16,322 nucleotides of DNA from Pedobacter sp. UBA2067 (lineage in GTDB: Bacteria > Bacteroidota > Bacteroidia > Sphingobacteriales > Sphingobacteriaceae): positions 13,172 to 29,493 of the forward strand of contig DDAD01000124.1 of NCBI GenBank assembly GCA_002333205.1, written 5' to 3'. Made by a program: the position numbers and the translations under genes. This document shows positions 1-7,672 of this stretch, piece by piece; the first letter of the stretch is position 1, and every line of letters begins with the position of its first letter. Below the pieces are notes generated by a model. The model had not been told where the DNA came from, ran no database searches, and saw nothing but the letters and a program-made list of their open reading frames with translations.

Positions 1-162
1 TTCTTTCAATCTCGTATTTAGCTCATTCTGAGCATCCAGACAAATCACATGTACCTTTTCCATGAACTTGATTTTATGCAAGACGAGGTCTACACGCTCC
101 TGAAGCGTCTCTCTTAACACTTCATCTTCAACATTATTTATCACTTCATTTAAAAAAGACAT
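1..162 (-). CDS. Partial hypothetical protein (N-terminal 54 residues)
   Basis: An open minus-strand frame starts with ATG at 162-160 and stays open for 54 codons to the window edge, so the 3' part is missing. The visible peptide begins MSFLNEVINNVEDEVLRETL and is rich in Glu, Leu, Val and Asn with a helical, possibly coiled-coil pattern. There is no signal peptide or membrane segment in this part, which suggests a cytoplasmic protein. I do not recognise the family. Support comes from the clean reading frame, the start codon facing the divergent gene at 208, and a perfect TAnnTTTG -7 element (TAATTTTG on the minus strand, 193-186) about 24 bp upstream of the start. It could still be a chance frame, because only 54 codons are visible. 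Confidence 0.6.
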   Translation of the reverse strand, partial: MSFLNEVINNVEDEVLRETLQERVDLVLHKIKFMEKVHVICLDAQNELNTRLKE

Positions 163-175
163 ACTATTAAAATGG

Positions 176-193
176 TTACTTTGTGCAAAATTA
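176..193. promoter_or_regulatory. Overlapping divergent -7 elements
   Basis: On the plus strand 176-183 reads TTACTTTG, 7 of 8 to the Bacteroidota -7 consensus TAnnTTTG. On the minus strand 193-186 reads TAATTTTG, a full match. They lie back to back with 2 bp between them, giving a TTTG-TG-CAAA core. Predicted transcription starts would leave leaders of roughly 18 nt for both the minus gene (start 162) and the plus gene (start 208). No clear -33 TTTG is seen at 19-21 bp for either, so this is a motif-based call only. Confidence 0.4.
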
Positions 194-207
194 GTATTCC
201 TGAACAG

Positions 208-1839
208 ATGCGCCGTATTATTCAATATATATTTTGTGGATTGCTTTTCTTAAGCTGCAGTGCTTGCAAGACCAAATCATCCAATGAAAACAAGACCGTT
301 TTCAACCTGAATATCGATCAGAACCTCACTTCAATGGACCCTGCATTTGCCAGGAACCAGAATGCCATCTGGATGATCAACCAGATTTTCAACGGCTTAG
401 TGCAAGTCGACAGCAACCTCAACACCATTCCTGCCATTGCAAAATCCTGGGAGGTTTCCGAAGACGGACTGAACTATACCTTCCACCTGCGGGATGACGT
501 CTACTTTCATGATGACCCGCTTTTCAAAGACGGTAAAGGGCGCAAAGTTGTTGCCCAGGATTTCACCTATAGCTTTTATCGCCTGATAGATCCAAAAGTT
601 GCTTCCTCCGGCGGATGGATCTTCAACGACAAGGTTAAAGACATCAACAGCTTCAAAGCCATCAATGATACCACCTTCCGCATTGTGCTAAGTAAACCCT
701 TCCCGGCATTCTTAAACCTGCTTACCGCACAATACTGCTCCGTCGTTCCTAAAGAAGTTGTGGAACATTACGGCAAGGATTTTCGCAGCCACCCTATTGG
801 AACAGGCCCCTTCAAGTTCAAATACTGGAAAGAAGATGAAATTCTGGTGCTCCTTAAAAACGAGAAGTACTGGGAGAAAGATGGTGAGCAGCGTCTGCCC
901 TACCTGGATGCGATCAAGGCGACATTCATCAGCGACAAACAAAGTGCGTTTATGAACTTCATCAAAAAAGATCTGGATTTCTTTGACAAAGTTGATGGTA
1001 GTTACCGTGACGATATTGTTACCAAGAGCGGCAAAATGACCCAAAAATATGAAGGCAAGTTCCAGCTGCTAAAGCGTCCATACCTGTGTACAGAATACAT
1101 TGGTATTCTGGTTGACACGTCGAAATCTATAGTACAGCACTCCCCGCTAAGAATAAAAAAGGTCCGTCAGGCCATACAGTACGCAATTGACAAGCCTAAA
1201 CTCATCAAATACTTGCGTAACAGTGTTGGCATTCCGGCAACCGCAGGCTTTGTACCGCTTGGTATGCCAGGGTTCGATAGCACACGTGTAAAAGGATACC
1301 ATTATGATCCGGCAAAAGCATCGAGGTTACTGGCAGAAGCTGGATTTCCGAATGGGAAGAACCTGCCTATCATCAAGCTAAGCACCTCCACCACCTATAA
1401 AGATCTGATCGAGTTTGTGCAAGGTGAGCTGAATGCCATCGGCATTAAGGTAAAAGTAGATGTAAGTCCAAATGCAAGTTTACGCGAGCTCATGGCAAAA
1501 AACGAGGTGAACTTTTTCCGTGGCTCCTGGATTGCCGATTATCCGGATGCGGAAAACTACCTTTCTGTATTCTATTCGAAGAACAAAGTGCCTTTTGGTC
1601 CTAACTACACCGGCTATTTCAACAAGGAATTTGACAAGCTTTTTGAACAAAGCTATTATGAAAATGATGCGGAGAAGCGCTATGCGCTATATCACCAGAT
1701 GGATAACATGATCATGGAGCATGGCTCCATGATCCCGCTATTTTATGATCAGTCCGTCGTGATGCTGCAAAACAACATCAGCGGCTTTCCATTAAACCCG
1801 CTTAATCTGATGATACTTAAGCGGGTTAAAAAAGGTTAG
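208..1839 (+). CDS. Oligopeptide-type ABC transporter solute-binding lipoprotein (SBP_bac_5)
   Basis: This is a 543-residue member of the OppA/DppA-like family 5 of extracellular solute-binding proteins, which capture peptides or similar ligands for an ABC importer. Family features include an early segment with 'LTSMDPAFARNQ', then 'NGLVQVD', 'IAKSWEVSEDGLNYTFHLRD' and the later 'VRQAIQYAIDKPKLI', and the length is normal. I chose ATG 208 over the in-frame ATG at 172. The 208 start gives a proper lipoprotein signal (MRRIIQYIFCGLLFLSCSAC, with Cys20 or Cys17 as the lipidated residue), and the putative -7 element covers the 172 start. No permease or ATPase genes are adjacent, so the partner transporter must lie elsewhere and the ligand is unknown. 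The gene converges on the barrel gene with 2 bp between stop codons. Confidence 0.9.
   Translation: MRRIIQYIFCGLLFLSCSACKTKSSNENKTVFNLNIDQNLTSMDPAFARNQNAIWMINQIFNGLVQVDSNLNTIPAIAKSWEVSEDGLNYTFHLRDDVYFHDDPLFKDGKGRKVVAQDFTYSFYRLIDPKVASSGGWIFNDKVKDINSFKAINDTTFRIVLSKPFPAFLNLLTAQYCSVVPKEVVEHYGKDFRSHPIGTGPFKFKYWKEDEILVLLKNEKYWEKDGEQRLPYLDAIKATFISDKQSAFMNFIKKDLDFFDKVDGSYRDDIVTKSGKMTQKYEGKFQLLKRPYLCTEYIGILVDTSKSIVQHSPLRIKKVRQAIQYAIDKPKLIKYLRNSVGIPATAGFVPLGMPGFDSTRVKGYHYDPAKASRLLAEAGFPNGKNLPIIKLSTSTTYKDLIEFVQGELNAIGIKVKVDVSPNASLRELMAKNEVNFFRGSWIADYPDAENYLSVFYSKNKVPFGPNYTGYFNKEFDKLFEQSYYENDAEKRYALYHQMDNMIMEHGSMIPLFYDQSVVMLQNNISGFPLNPLNLMILKRVKKG
1795..1827. terminator. Inverted repeat at the convergent gene ends, possible terminator
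   Basis: AACCCGCTTAA (1795-1805) is the exact reverse complement of TTAAGCGGGTT (1817-1827), with an 11-nt loop. It lies inside the last codons of the solute-binding gene and about 15 bp beyond the stop of the minus-strand barrel gene. Neither strand has a full U-tract after the stem: plus is followed by six A, and minus is followed by UAAUGG after a GGGUUU end. It may serve as a terminator or 3' RNA end for the barrel gene, but this is inferred from position and stem quality. Confidence 0.4.
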
Positions 1840-1841
1840 GT

Positions 1842-4259
1842 TTATCCCTGACCCGGGCCGCCCATTTGACCGCCCATTTGTTGTTCACCTTGTTTCAGGT
1901 CATCATTTTTAATCGACTTCTTCTTTGGTTGTGCATTGAAGTTGATCTTACCAAAGTTATAGCTAAAGTTTACGCCAAATGAACGGATTGGGTAATAAAT
2001 ATTGGTGCTCTGCAAGAACACTGGTGTTTCATTGCGCGTTTCAATATGCAAATCTCTTGCAAAAACATTGAAAACGTTTAAGCCCACTGTCGCTTTCTTG
2101 TTCATGATGTCTTTCTTAAGTGCACCTCCATAAAATGCCATTGCACCTGTTGTACCCTGGAAAGACCTGCGTGAGCCATTGTATACACCGAAGATTTCCG
2201 TATTCCAGCCACCCTTAATGCTTAACGCAGATCTTAAGAACACCGAATAGTTGGCATAAACGCCCGTACTCAAGTTCGTACCTGGGTCCACAACTTCATA
2301 ACTGTTGATGTTGAAGTTTCCCATTAAAGTCCATTTTGGAACCGGATTATAGCTGGCAAAGGTATTGAATCCGAAGGACTTACTTGTTCCAACGTTGACA
2401 TACGATGTCAACTTTTGCGACGGATTGAATACGCTTTCAATTACATCCTGGGTATTTCTGTAGAATACTGAAGCATTGATCACTGAACCTTTTACATAGG
2501 TAGAATAACCAAGTTCGATGATGTCCGTAAGCTCAGGACTCAATGCAGGGTTACCCTGACGTTGATTCTCTGGATCACTTTCATCCAGGAACGGGTTCAG
2601 GTAGAACAAACTCGGACGCTGCATCCGTTTGTTATAGCTTAGTTTCAGAGTTGTCCTTGGGGAGAAAGCCTGTGAAAGGATTGCACTTGGGAACAGGTTG
2701 AAGTAGTCGTTCTTGAAATCAAGTGAAGACCCTGCAGTTCCATTGATGTTGGTGTATTCTGCACGTAAACCTCCTTTAAAGGATAGCTTCTTTGCCAAGT
2801 TAAAGCTAATCACGCCGTAGGCTGCACCGACATCCTGACCGTAATCAAAATCCTGTTCAGTATCCTGATACTTACTTTCTATACTCCTGAAAATACCTTT
2901 TAATCCGGTTTCTAAAACAACAACCTTCGAGAACGGATAAGTATAATCTGCCTGCAAGGTGTATTCATTGTTCTTACCGGTATTATCACCATTGATTTCA
3001 GTAGGACTTACATCTGGATAAAGGTATCTGGTAACAAAGTCATTTACGTTACGACCAAAAGACGCTTGTCCCGAGATACTGAACTCCTCACCTTCTCGTT
3101 TAGTTGTTCTGCGGTAATCTGCAGTCCAGTCGAAGTTACTCATGGAAGCCTCGCTGTTGGTCTCACGGGAAAATGCAGACTGCACCCCGCCCATGCGACT
3201 TAAAACACCTAACATTCCATCATTACCGGTTTCAAAGCGGTTATATTTCAAGCTTGTCGAAATATTGTTGTAGTTATTTATATCATAATCAACACCAATA
3301 TTTCCGTTTCCACCCCAGCGTTTTGACTTAGTAAAACCTTCCTGTATTAAAGAGGTATTGAGGTTATAGTTTTCATTCAATAGTTCCACACGTGTATCCT
3401 GAGGAATCGCATACTGAACACCCAGATTACTGGTCACACCCAAACGACCCTGGCGGGTGTTCAGGCTGAAATTTCCATTATTCTGGCGGGTACCAGCAGA
3501 AGCATTCACTGAACCACTTACCCCCTGCGCAGTTTTCTTTTTAGTGATAATGTTAATGATACCACCGGAACCTTCAGCATCATACTTCGCAGAAGGGCTG
3601 GTAATTACCTCAACACTTTTAATCTGCTCCGCAGGTATCATCTTTAGTGCATCGGCAACACTGTTGGCCATCGTTCCCGAAGGTTTACCATTGATCAGCA
3701 CCCGAACTTGCGAACTTCCACGAAGCGAAACGTTGCCGTCTATATCTACTGAGAGCATCGGCACCTTGCGCATCACATCACTGGCATTTCCGCCAGCCAG
3801 GGTTACATCCTGCTCGGCATTATATACCACCTTATCAATCTTGGTTTCCACGAGTGCCTTCTGGCCGGTAACCGTTACTTCCGCAAGGTTGTTTGCCGTA
3901 GCCGCCAAACGGATCGTACCAACGTTTAAATCTGGCTTCTCCGGAGTAGTGGTTACGTTCAGCACTTTCGTGGCGTAACCAATAAAGCCGATGGTCAATT
4001 TGTATTTACCCGGACTTACATTCTGAATGGAAATCTTTCCTTTCTCATCAGATACCGCACCATTTACGGCTTTGTTATCGGAGATCCTAACCAGTGAAGT
4101 ACTGGCATAATCCACAGGTTTGTTCGTAATTGAATCAATAATTGTTGCAGAGACCTTCCCTACAACAGTAACCCTGCTCGTAGCGCCGGGCATTGGGAAT
4201 TGTGCTTTTACTTGTATAAAGGTCAGCACCGTAAAAAATGAGAGTAGCAATCTTTTCAT
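1842..4259 (-). CDS. TonB-dependent-receptor-type outer-membrane beta-barrel protein
   Basis: This 805-residue protein starts with signal peptide MKRLLLSFFTVLTFIQVKAQ. Residues about 33-118 form a carboxypeptidase-regulatory-like Ig-type domain ('NVSPGKYKLTIGFIGYATKV'), about 130-240 a plug domain ('SPSAKYDAEGSGGIINIITK'), and about 240-775 a beta-barrel of alternating aromatic strands. The type matches the Bacteroidota 'outer membrane beta-barrel family' related to TonB-dependent receptors. No SusD-like partner is nearby, so the substrate is unknown and glycan uptake is not supported. ATG 4259 is preferred to the in-frame TTG at 4292, because that TTG lies in the -7 element. About 31 residues follow the last recognisable strand and end in a Gly/Met/Gln-rich tail (GEQQMGGQMGGPGQG), which is odd for a protein whose last strand normally carries the assembly signal. 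Confidence 0.9.
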   Translation of the reverse strand: MKRLLLSFFTVLTFIQVKAQFPMPGATSRVTVVGKVSATIIDSITNKPVDYASTSLVRISDNKAVNGAVSDEKGKISIQNVSPGKYKLTIGFIGYATKVLNVTTTPEKPDLNVGTIRLAATANNLAEVTVTGQKALVETKIDKVVYNAEQDVTLAGGNASDVMRKVPMLSVDIDGNVSLRGSSQVRVLINGKPSGTMANSVADALKMIPAEQIKSVEVITSPSAKYDAEGSGGIINIITKKKTAQGVSGSVNASAGTRQNNGNFSLNTRQGRLGVTSNLGVQYAIPQDTRVELLNENYNLNTSLIQEGFTKSKRWGGNGNIGVDYDINNYNNISTSLKYNRFETGNDGMLGVLSRMGGVQSAFSRETNSEASMSNFDWTADYRRTTKREGEEFSISGQASFGRNVNDFVTRYLYPDVSPTEINGDNTGKNNEYTLQADYTYPFSKVVVLETGLKGIFRSIESKYQDTEQDFDYGQDVGAAYGVISFNLAKKLSFKGGLRAEYTNINGTAGSSLDFKNDYFNLFPSAILSQAFSPRTTLKLSYNKRMQRPSLFYLNPFLDESDPENQRQGNPALSPELTDIIELGYSTYVKGSVINASVFYRNTQDVIESVFNPSQKLTSYVNVGTSKSFGFNTFASYNPVPKWTLMGNFNINSYEVVDPGTNLSTGVYANYSVFLRSALSIKGGWNTEIFGVYNGSRRSFQGTTGAMAFYGGALKKDIMNKKATVGLNVFNVFARDLHIETRNETPVFLQSTNIYYPIRSFGVNFSYNFGKINFNAQPKKKSIKNDDLKQGEQQMGGQMGGPGQG

Positions 4260-4289
4260 ATAAAATCTATTGTTTCCCCAATTAGTATG

Positions 4290-4322
4290 CAAAGGTGTCT
4301 GTTTGTTACACTACCTGGCAAA
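4290..4322 (-). promoter_or_regulatory. Bacteroidota-type promoter of the outer-membrane barrel gene
   Basis: Read on the minus strand, TTTG (4322-4319) is followed after exactly 21 bp by CACCTTTG (4297-4290), 7 of 8 to the -7 consensus TAnnTTTG. This matches the -33/-7 architecture of the primary sigma factor of Bacteroidota. Transcription would start near 4283, leaving a leader of roughly 25 nt before ATG 4259. It also shows that the upstream TTG at 4292 cannot be the start codon. It is the best-supported promoter in the window. Confidence 0.65.
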
Positions 4323-4407
4323 CATTCGGTGGAAACAAAAATTCTCGTACTGGGTTTATACTAGCAGATACAACCATTTTCGTGGTTATTCCCCATCTTT
4401 ACCTATT

Positions 4408-5625
4408 ATGAATTATCTTGAAATCTTAGACGACGTAAAGACCCATGTTGAACATTTATTCCAGACCCGGACCAATGAACATCTGGTGTACCACAACCTC
4501 AACCATACCGAACATGTTGTTAAACATGCCGTAGAAATTGCGAACTTCTACAAACTGTCAGACCGGGATTTCTTTATCGTTCAATGCGCCTGTTGGTTCC
4601 ATGACATCGGCTACCTGGATGGACGTGAGCAACATGAGAAGAAAGGTGCAGAGGCTGCAGCCAGCTTTTTGCGTAGTATAAGCGTGGATGAAGAAAGCAT
4701 TCAGGAAGTTCAGGGCTGTATTATGGCCACCAGAATGCCCCAGTCGCCGAAAAACCTCCTGCAACAGATTGTATGTGATGCCGACCTCTACCACCTGGGA
4801 AGTGAAGACTTCAAGGAGCGTAACAAGCTGATGCGCAAAGAAACTATGGCGGCTTGCAACAAAGACATTGATAAGAGCATCTGGCGTCTTGGAACGCTGC
4901 AGTTACTTGAATCACATCATTACCATACCCAGTACTGCATTGATAAACTTACCGTCAGAAAAAACGAGAACATCCGAATGTTGAAAACACAGATCCAGGA
5001 ATCCTTTAACCTGGATGTCCCTGAAGGTTCAGTAATAAACACCATCGAAGAGAAACCCGCTGGAAAAGAAAAAAAGAAGAAAGACGATAAAGATACGAGA
5101 CCGGAAAAAGGCATTGAGACCATGTTCCGGATTACTTCCAATAACCATCAGCGTCTGAGTGATATGGCCGATAATAAAGCGCACATCATGATCTCCATCA
5201 ATTCCATTATCCTTTCGGTGGTACTCAGTGTTTTGCTCAGAAAATTAGAAGACAATGAACACCTGATCCTACCAACAGTTACCCTGCTACTTATCTGCCT
5301 GGTGACGATGGTCTTTTCTATTCTTGCAACCCGGCCGGCAGTGCCCCCGGGGCGTTTTACCCCTGAGGAAGTGTTGGAGAAAAAGCCAAATCTGCTTTTC
5401 TTCGGAAACTTCTACCGTATGAGTCTCCACGACTATAATGCTGCTATGGAGAAGATGATGGAGAACCGCGACTATCTTTATGGAAGTTTGATTAAAGATA
5501 TCTACTCCCAGGGGATTGTGCTTGGCAGGAAGTACCGCCTGTTGAGAATTGCGTACAATGTTTTCATGTTTGGGATTATTGTTTCTGTTTTGGGGTTTAT
5601 TCTGGCAGTAGCTTTTGAAATATAA
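4408..5625 (+). CDS. HD-domain phosphohydrolase fused to a Pycsar-effector-like (PycTM) membrane domain
   Basis: The 405-residue protein has two parts. Residues about 20-180 form an HD metal-dependent phosphohydrolase domain: His-rich 'YHNLNHTEHVV' (His33/His36), the HD pair His65-Asp66 in 'WFHDIGYLDG', and Asp124/Asp126 in 'CDADLYHLG'. A charged Lys-rich linker (about 215-235) follows. Residues about 244-403 resemble the PycTM domain: 'HQRLSDMADNKAHIMISIN' leading into a first membrane helix (257-277), a second (285-307), a soluble loop, and a third (381-402). PycTM domains are known as membrane effectors in Pycsar cyclic-pyrimidine phage defence. No uridylate/cytidylate cyclase gene is in the window, so a housekeeping nucleotide-signalling role is equally possible. 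The HD substrate is unknown. ATG 4408 is chosen because the 46 in-frame codons upstream (from TTG 4270) have no family character. The stop is 1 bp from ppk1, suggesting coupled translation. Confidence 0.85.
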   Translation: MNYLEILDDVKTHVEHLFQTRTNEHLVYHNLNHTEHVVKHAVEIANFYKLSDRDFFIVQCACWFHDIGYLDGREQHEKKGAEAAASFLRSISVDEESIQEVQGCIMATRMPQSPKNLLQQIVCDADLYHLGSEDFKERNKLMRKETMAACNKDIDKSIWRLGTLQLLESHHYHTQYCIDKLTVRKNENIRMLKTQIQESFNLDVPEGSVINTIEEKPAGKEKKKKDDKDTRPEKGIETMFRITSNNHQRLSDMADNKAHIMISINSIILSVVLSVLLRKLEDNEHLILPTVTLLLICLVTMVFSILATRPAVPPGRFTPEEVLEKKPNLLFFGNFYRMSLHDYNAAMEKMMENRDYLYGSLIKDIYSQGIVLGRKYRLLRIAYNVFMFGIIVSVLGFILAVAFEI

Positions 5626-5626
5626 A

Positions 5627-7672
5627 ATGGATGATTATACCTTTTTTAACCGCGATCTAAGCTGGCTGACTTTCAATGAAAGGGTGCTGGAAGAGGCTGC
5701 CTCACAAAAGGTGCCGCTTATGGAAAAGATCAGGTTTCTTTCCATCTACTCTTCCAACCTGGATGAATTCTACCGGGTGCGTATGCCGGTATTGAAGACC
5801 ATAGACCGTGATAAAGATATTCAAAGCGATGATTTCGCCTACCGCGAGGCAAAAAGGCGGATAAACCTGCAACAGCAGCGATATGGAGAGATCATGAGCA
5901 GTATCATCATTCCAGAATTGGCCAAAAACAACTACAATTGGCTTTACCGTAAAGACATTCCTGAAAGCATCGCGCCTAGGGTTCGATCGCTTTTCAATGC
6001 TGATATCAAACCGCTGCTTAGACCAGTCTATATGGAGCAGGCAAATACCAGTTTCTTCGCAGAAAATAACAAACTGTACCTTGGCGTTGTGCTTTGCAAC
6101 AGAAGTGGTGTTGAGCAACTGCTGATGCTCAACATTCCCTCAGATGCCTTACAACGTTTGTACCTGGTATCGGACGGCAGCACCAAAAACATCCTGTTTA
6201 TAGATGACATCATTCGGTTTAACCTGCAGTCGATGTTTGAACAGGATACCGTTACCGCAGCCTACGCTGTCAAGGTAACAAGAGATGCCGAATTGCACCT
6301 GGAAGAGGAAGTCGATGAGAATATTATTGCAGCAATGGAAAAAGAACTGGCAAAGCGCGACTATGGCATCGCGACCAGGTTTCTTTGTCAGCCGGATATT
6401 CCCCTTAGGCACCTCTACAAGATGGTGTATGCATTGAACCTGCAACATTCATCGATTGTATTGGGCGGCTATTACCACAACCTCAAAGATTTAAACAGCT
6501 TCCCTTTAACCGGACCGGAATTCAACTATTCTGATTGGCCCGCAATGCAGCTATACATGCAGGAACAAGAAACTTCCATATTCGATCGTATTCAACAAAA
6601 AGATCTGCTCGTCAATTTACCTTACCAGTCCTTCGATCCGATTCTCGAGTTTTTTGAAGCGGCAGCTATAGATCAAGAGGTCACAGAAGTGTACTGCACC
6701 TTGTACCGTGTTGCCAGGAACTCCCGCATTGTTACGGCATTGATCAATGCTGCGAAGAACAACAAGAAAGTGGTGGTTATGCTGGAGCTGAAAGCACGCT
6801 TTGACGAGGAGAATAACATCAAGTGGGCAACAAAGCTTAAGGCAGCAGGTGCAGAAGTGATCTACAGCAGTGTTAAATACAAAGTACACGCAAAGGTCGC
6901 ACTCGTAAAAAGAGCATCTGCACAGGGCATTCAACGTTTCGGCATGCTGTCTACTGGAAATCTGAACGAGAATACGGCAAAGTTCTACACCGACCATGCC
7001 TTACTTACGGCTGCTCCAAACCTGTTGCAGGAACTGGAATCGCTCTTTCATTTCTTAGCCATTCCGAAGAAAACACTTGAATTAAAGAACAAGCTGAACT
7101 TCAACGAACTACTTGTTGCACAGTTTAACCTTCAGGATCAATTCCTCTCGCTGATTGAACGGGAAATACAGTTTGCAAGATCTGGTTCTCCGGCAGCGAT
7201 AGTCATCAAACTAAATAATCTTGAAGAGCAAACGCTGATCAGCAAACTCTATGATGCCTCGAATGCGGGCGTGAAAATCAAGCTAATCATCCGTGGAATT
7301 TGTTGCCTCATTCCTGGAGTTCCAGGACAAAGCGAAAACATCAGCGTCATCCGGATTGTAGACCGGTATCTTGAACACGGACGCATTTTCATCTTCCATA
7401 ACAATGGCGAAAAGGCAGTTTTTATGGGTTCGGCCGACTGGATGAACCGGAATATTTATTCCAGAATAGAGGTATGTTTTCCAATTAATGATCCACAGCT
7501 CAAGAAGCAGATTGAGCAACTGATGGCTATTCAAATGAACGATACTGAACAAGCGGTACAGCTAAGCTCGAGTTCAGCAAACCAGACAATAGGCGAAAAG
7601 AATGGAATACGCGCTCAGGAGGAAATTTATAAGCTGCTTAAAACAGCCGTACTAAAAAACGAATTATCATGA
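5627..7672 (+). CDS. ppk1: Polyphosphate kinase 1
   Basis: PPK1 makes inorganic polyphosphate from the gamma-phosphate of ATP through a phosphohistidine intermediate. The 681-residue length is normal (the E. coli enzyme is about 688). All family landmarks are present: N-terminal 'FFNRDLSWLTFNERVLEEA', 'SSNLDEFYRVRMP' (Asn44, ATP contact), 'YQSFDPILEFFEAAA', 'ELKARFDEENNIKWATKL' (Arg391), 'KYKVHAKVAL' with the probable phosphorylated His421, 'LIIRGICCL' (Arg556), and 'VDRYLEHGRI' with the second catalytic His584. ATG 5627 is used; an upstream TTG at 5615 lies inside the previous gene. It starts 1 bp after the HD-PycTM stop and overlaps the next gene by 4 bp (ATGA), so it sits in the tight core of the operon. 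No exopolyphosphatase (ppx) gene is seen in the window. Confidence 0.97.
   Translation: MDDYTFFNRDLSWLTFNERVLEEAASQKVPLMEKIRFLSIYSSNLDEFYRVRMPVLKTIDRDKDIQSDDFAYREAKRRINLQQQRYGEIMSSIIIPELAKNNYNWLYRKDIPESIAPRVRSLFNADIKPLLRPVYMEQANTSFFAENNKLYLGVVLCNRSGVEQLLMLNIPSDALQRLYLVSDGSTKNILFIDDIIRFNLQSMFEQDTVTAAYAVKVTRDAELHLEEEVDENIIAAMEKELAKRDYGIATRFLCQPDIPLRHLYKMVYALNLQHSSIVLGGYYHNLKDLNSFPLTGPEFNYSDWPAMQLYMQEQETSIFDRIQQKDLLVNLPYQSFDPILEFFEAAAIDQEVTEVYCTLYRVARNSRIVTALINAAKNNKKVVVMLELKARFDEENNIKWATKLKAAGAEVIYSSVKYKVHAKVALVKRASAQGIQRFGMLSTGNLNENTAKFYTDHALLTAAPNLLQELESLFHFLAIPKKTLELKNKLNFNELLVAQFNLQDQFLSLIEREIQFARSGSPAAIVIKLNNLEEQTLISKLYDASNAGVKIKLIIRGICCLIPGVPGQSENISVIRIVDRYLEHGRIFIFHNNGEKAVFMGSADWMNRNIYSRIEVCFPINDPQLKKQIEQLMAIQMNDTEQAVQLSSSSANQTIGEKNGIRAQEEIYKLLKTAVLKNELS

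Noticed and set aside
172..207. Upstream ATG 172 as start of the solute-binding protein
   Set aside because: It would put 12 residues before the lipoprotein signal and covers the putative -7 element; ATG 208 is the better start.
712..1044. 110-codon minus-strand frame within the solute-binding gene
   Set aside because: It is a shadow of a clear family protein on the other strand, with no start context or motifs.
3457..3978. 173-codon plus-strand open frame antisense to the barrel gene
   Set aside because: It lies wholly inside the well-supported barrel gene; its composition reflects the complement of that gene, and no family features are seen.
4270..4407. Long N-terminal extension of the HD-PycTM protein from TTG 4270
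   Set aside because: The extension has no family character and crosses the promoter of the divergent gene; ATG 4408 fits the HD domain start.
4408..5625. Complete Pycsar phage-defence operon
   Set aside because: Only an effector-like domain is present; no pyrimidine cyclase gene and no other defence genes are seen in the window.
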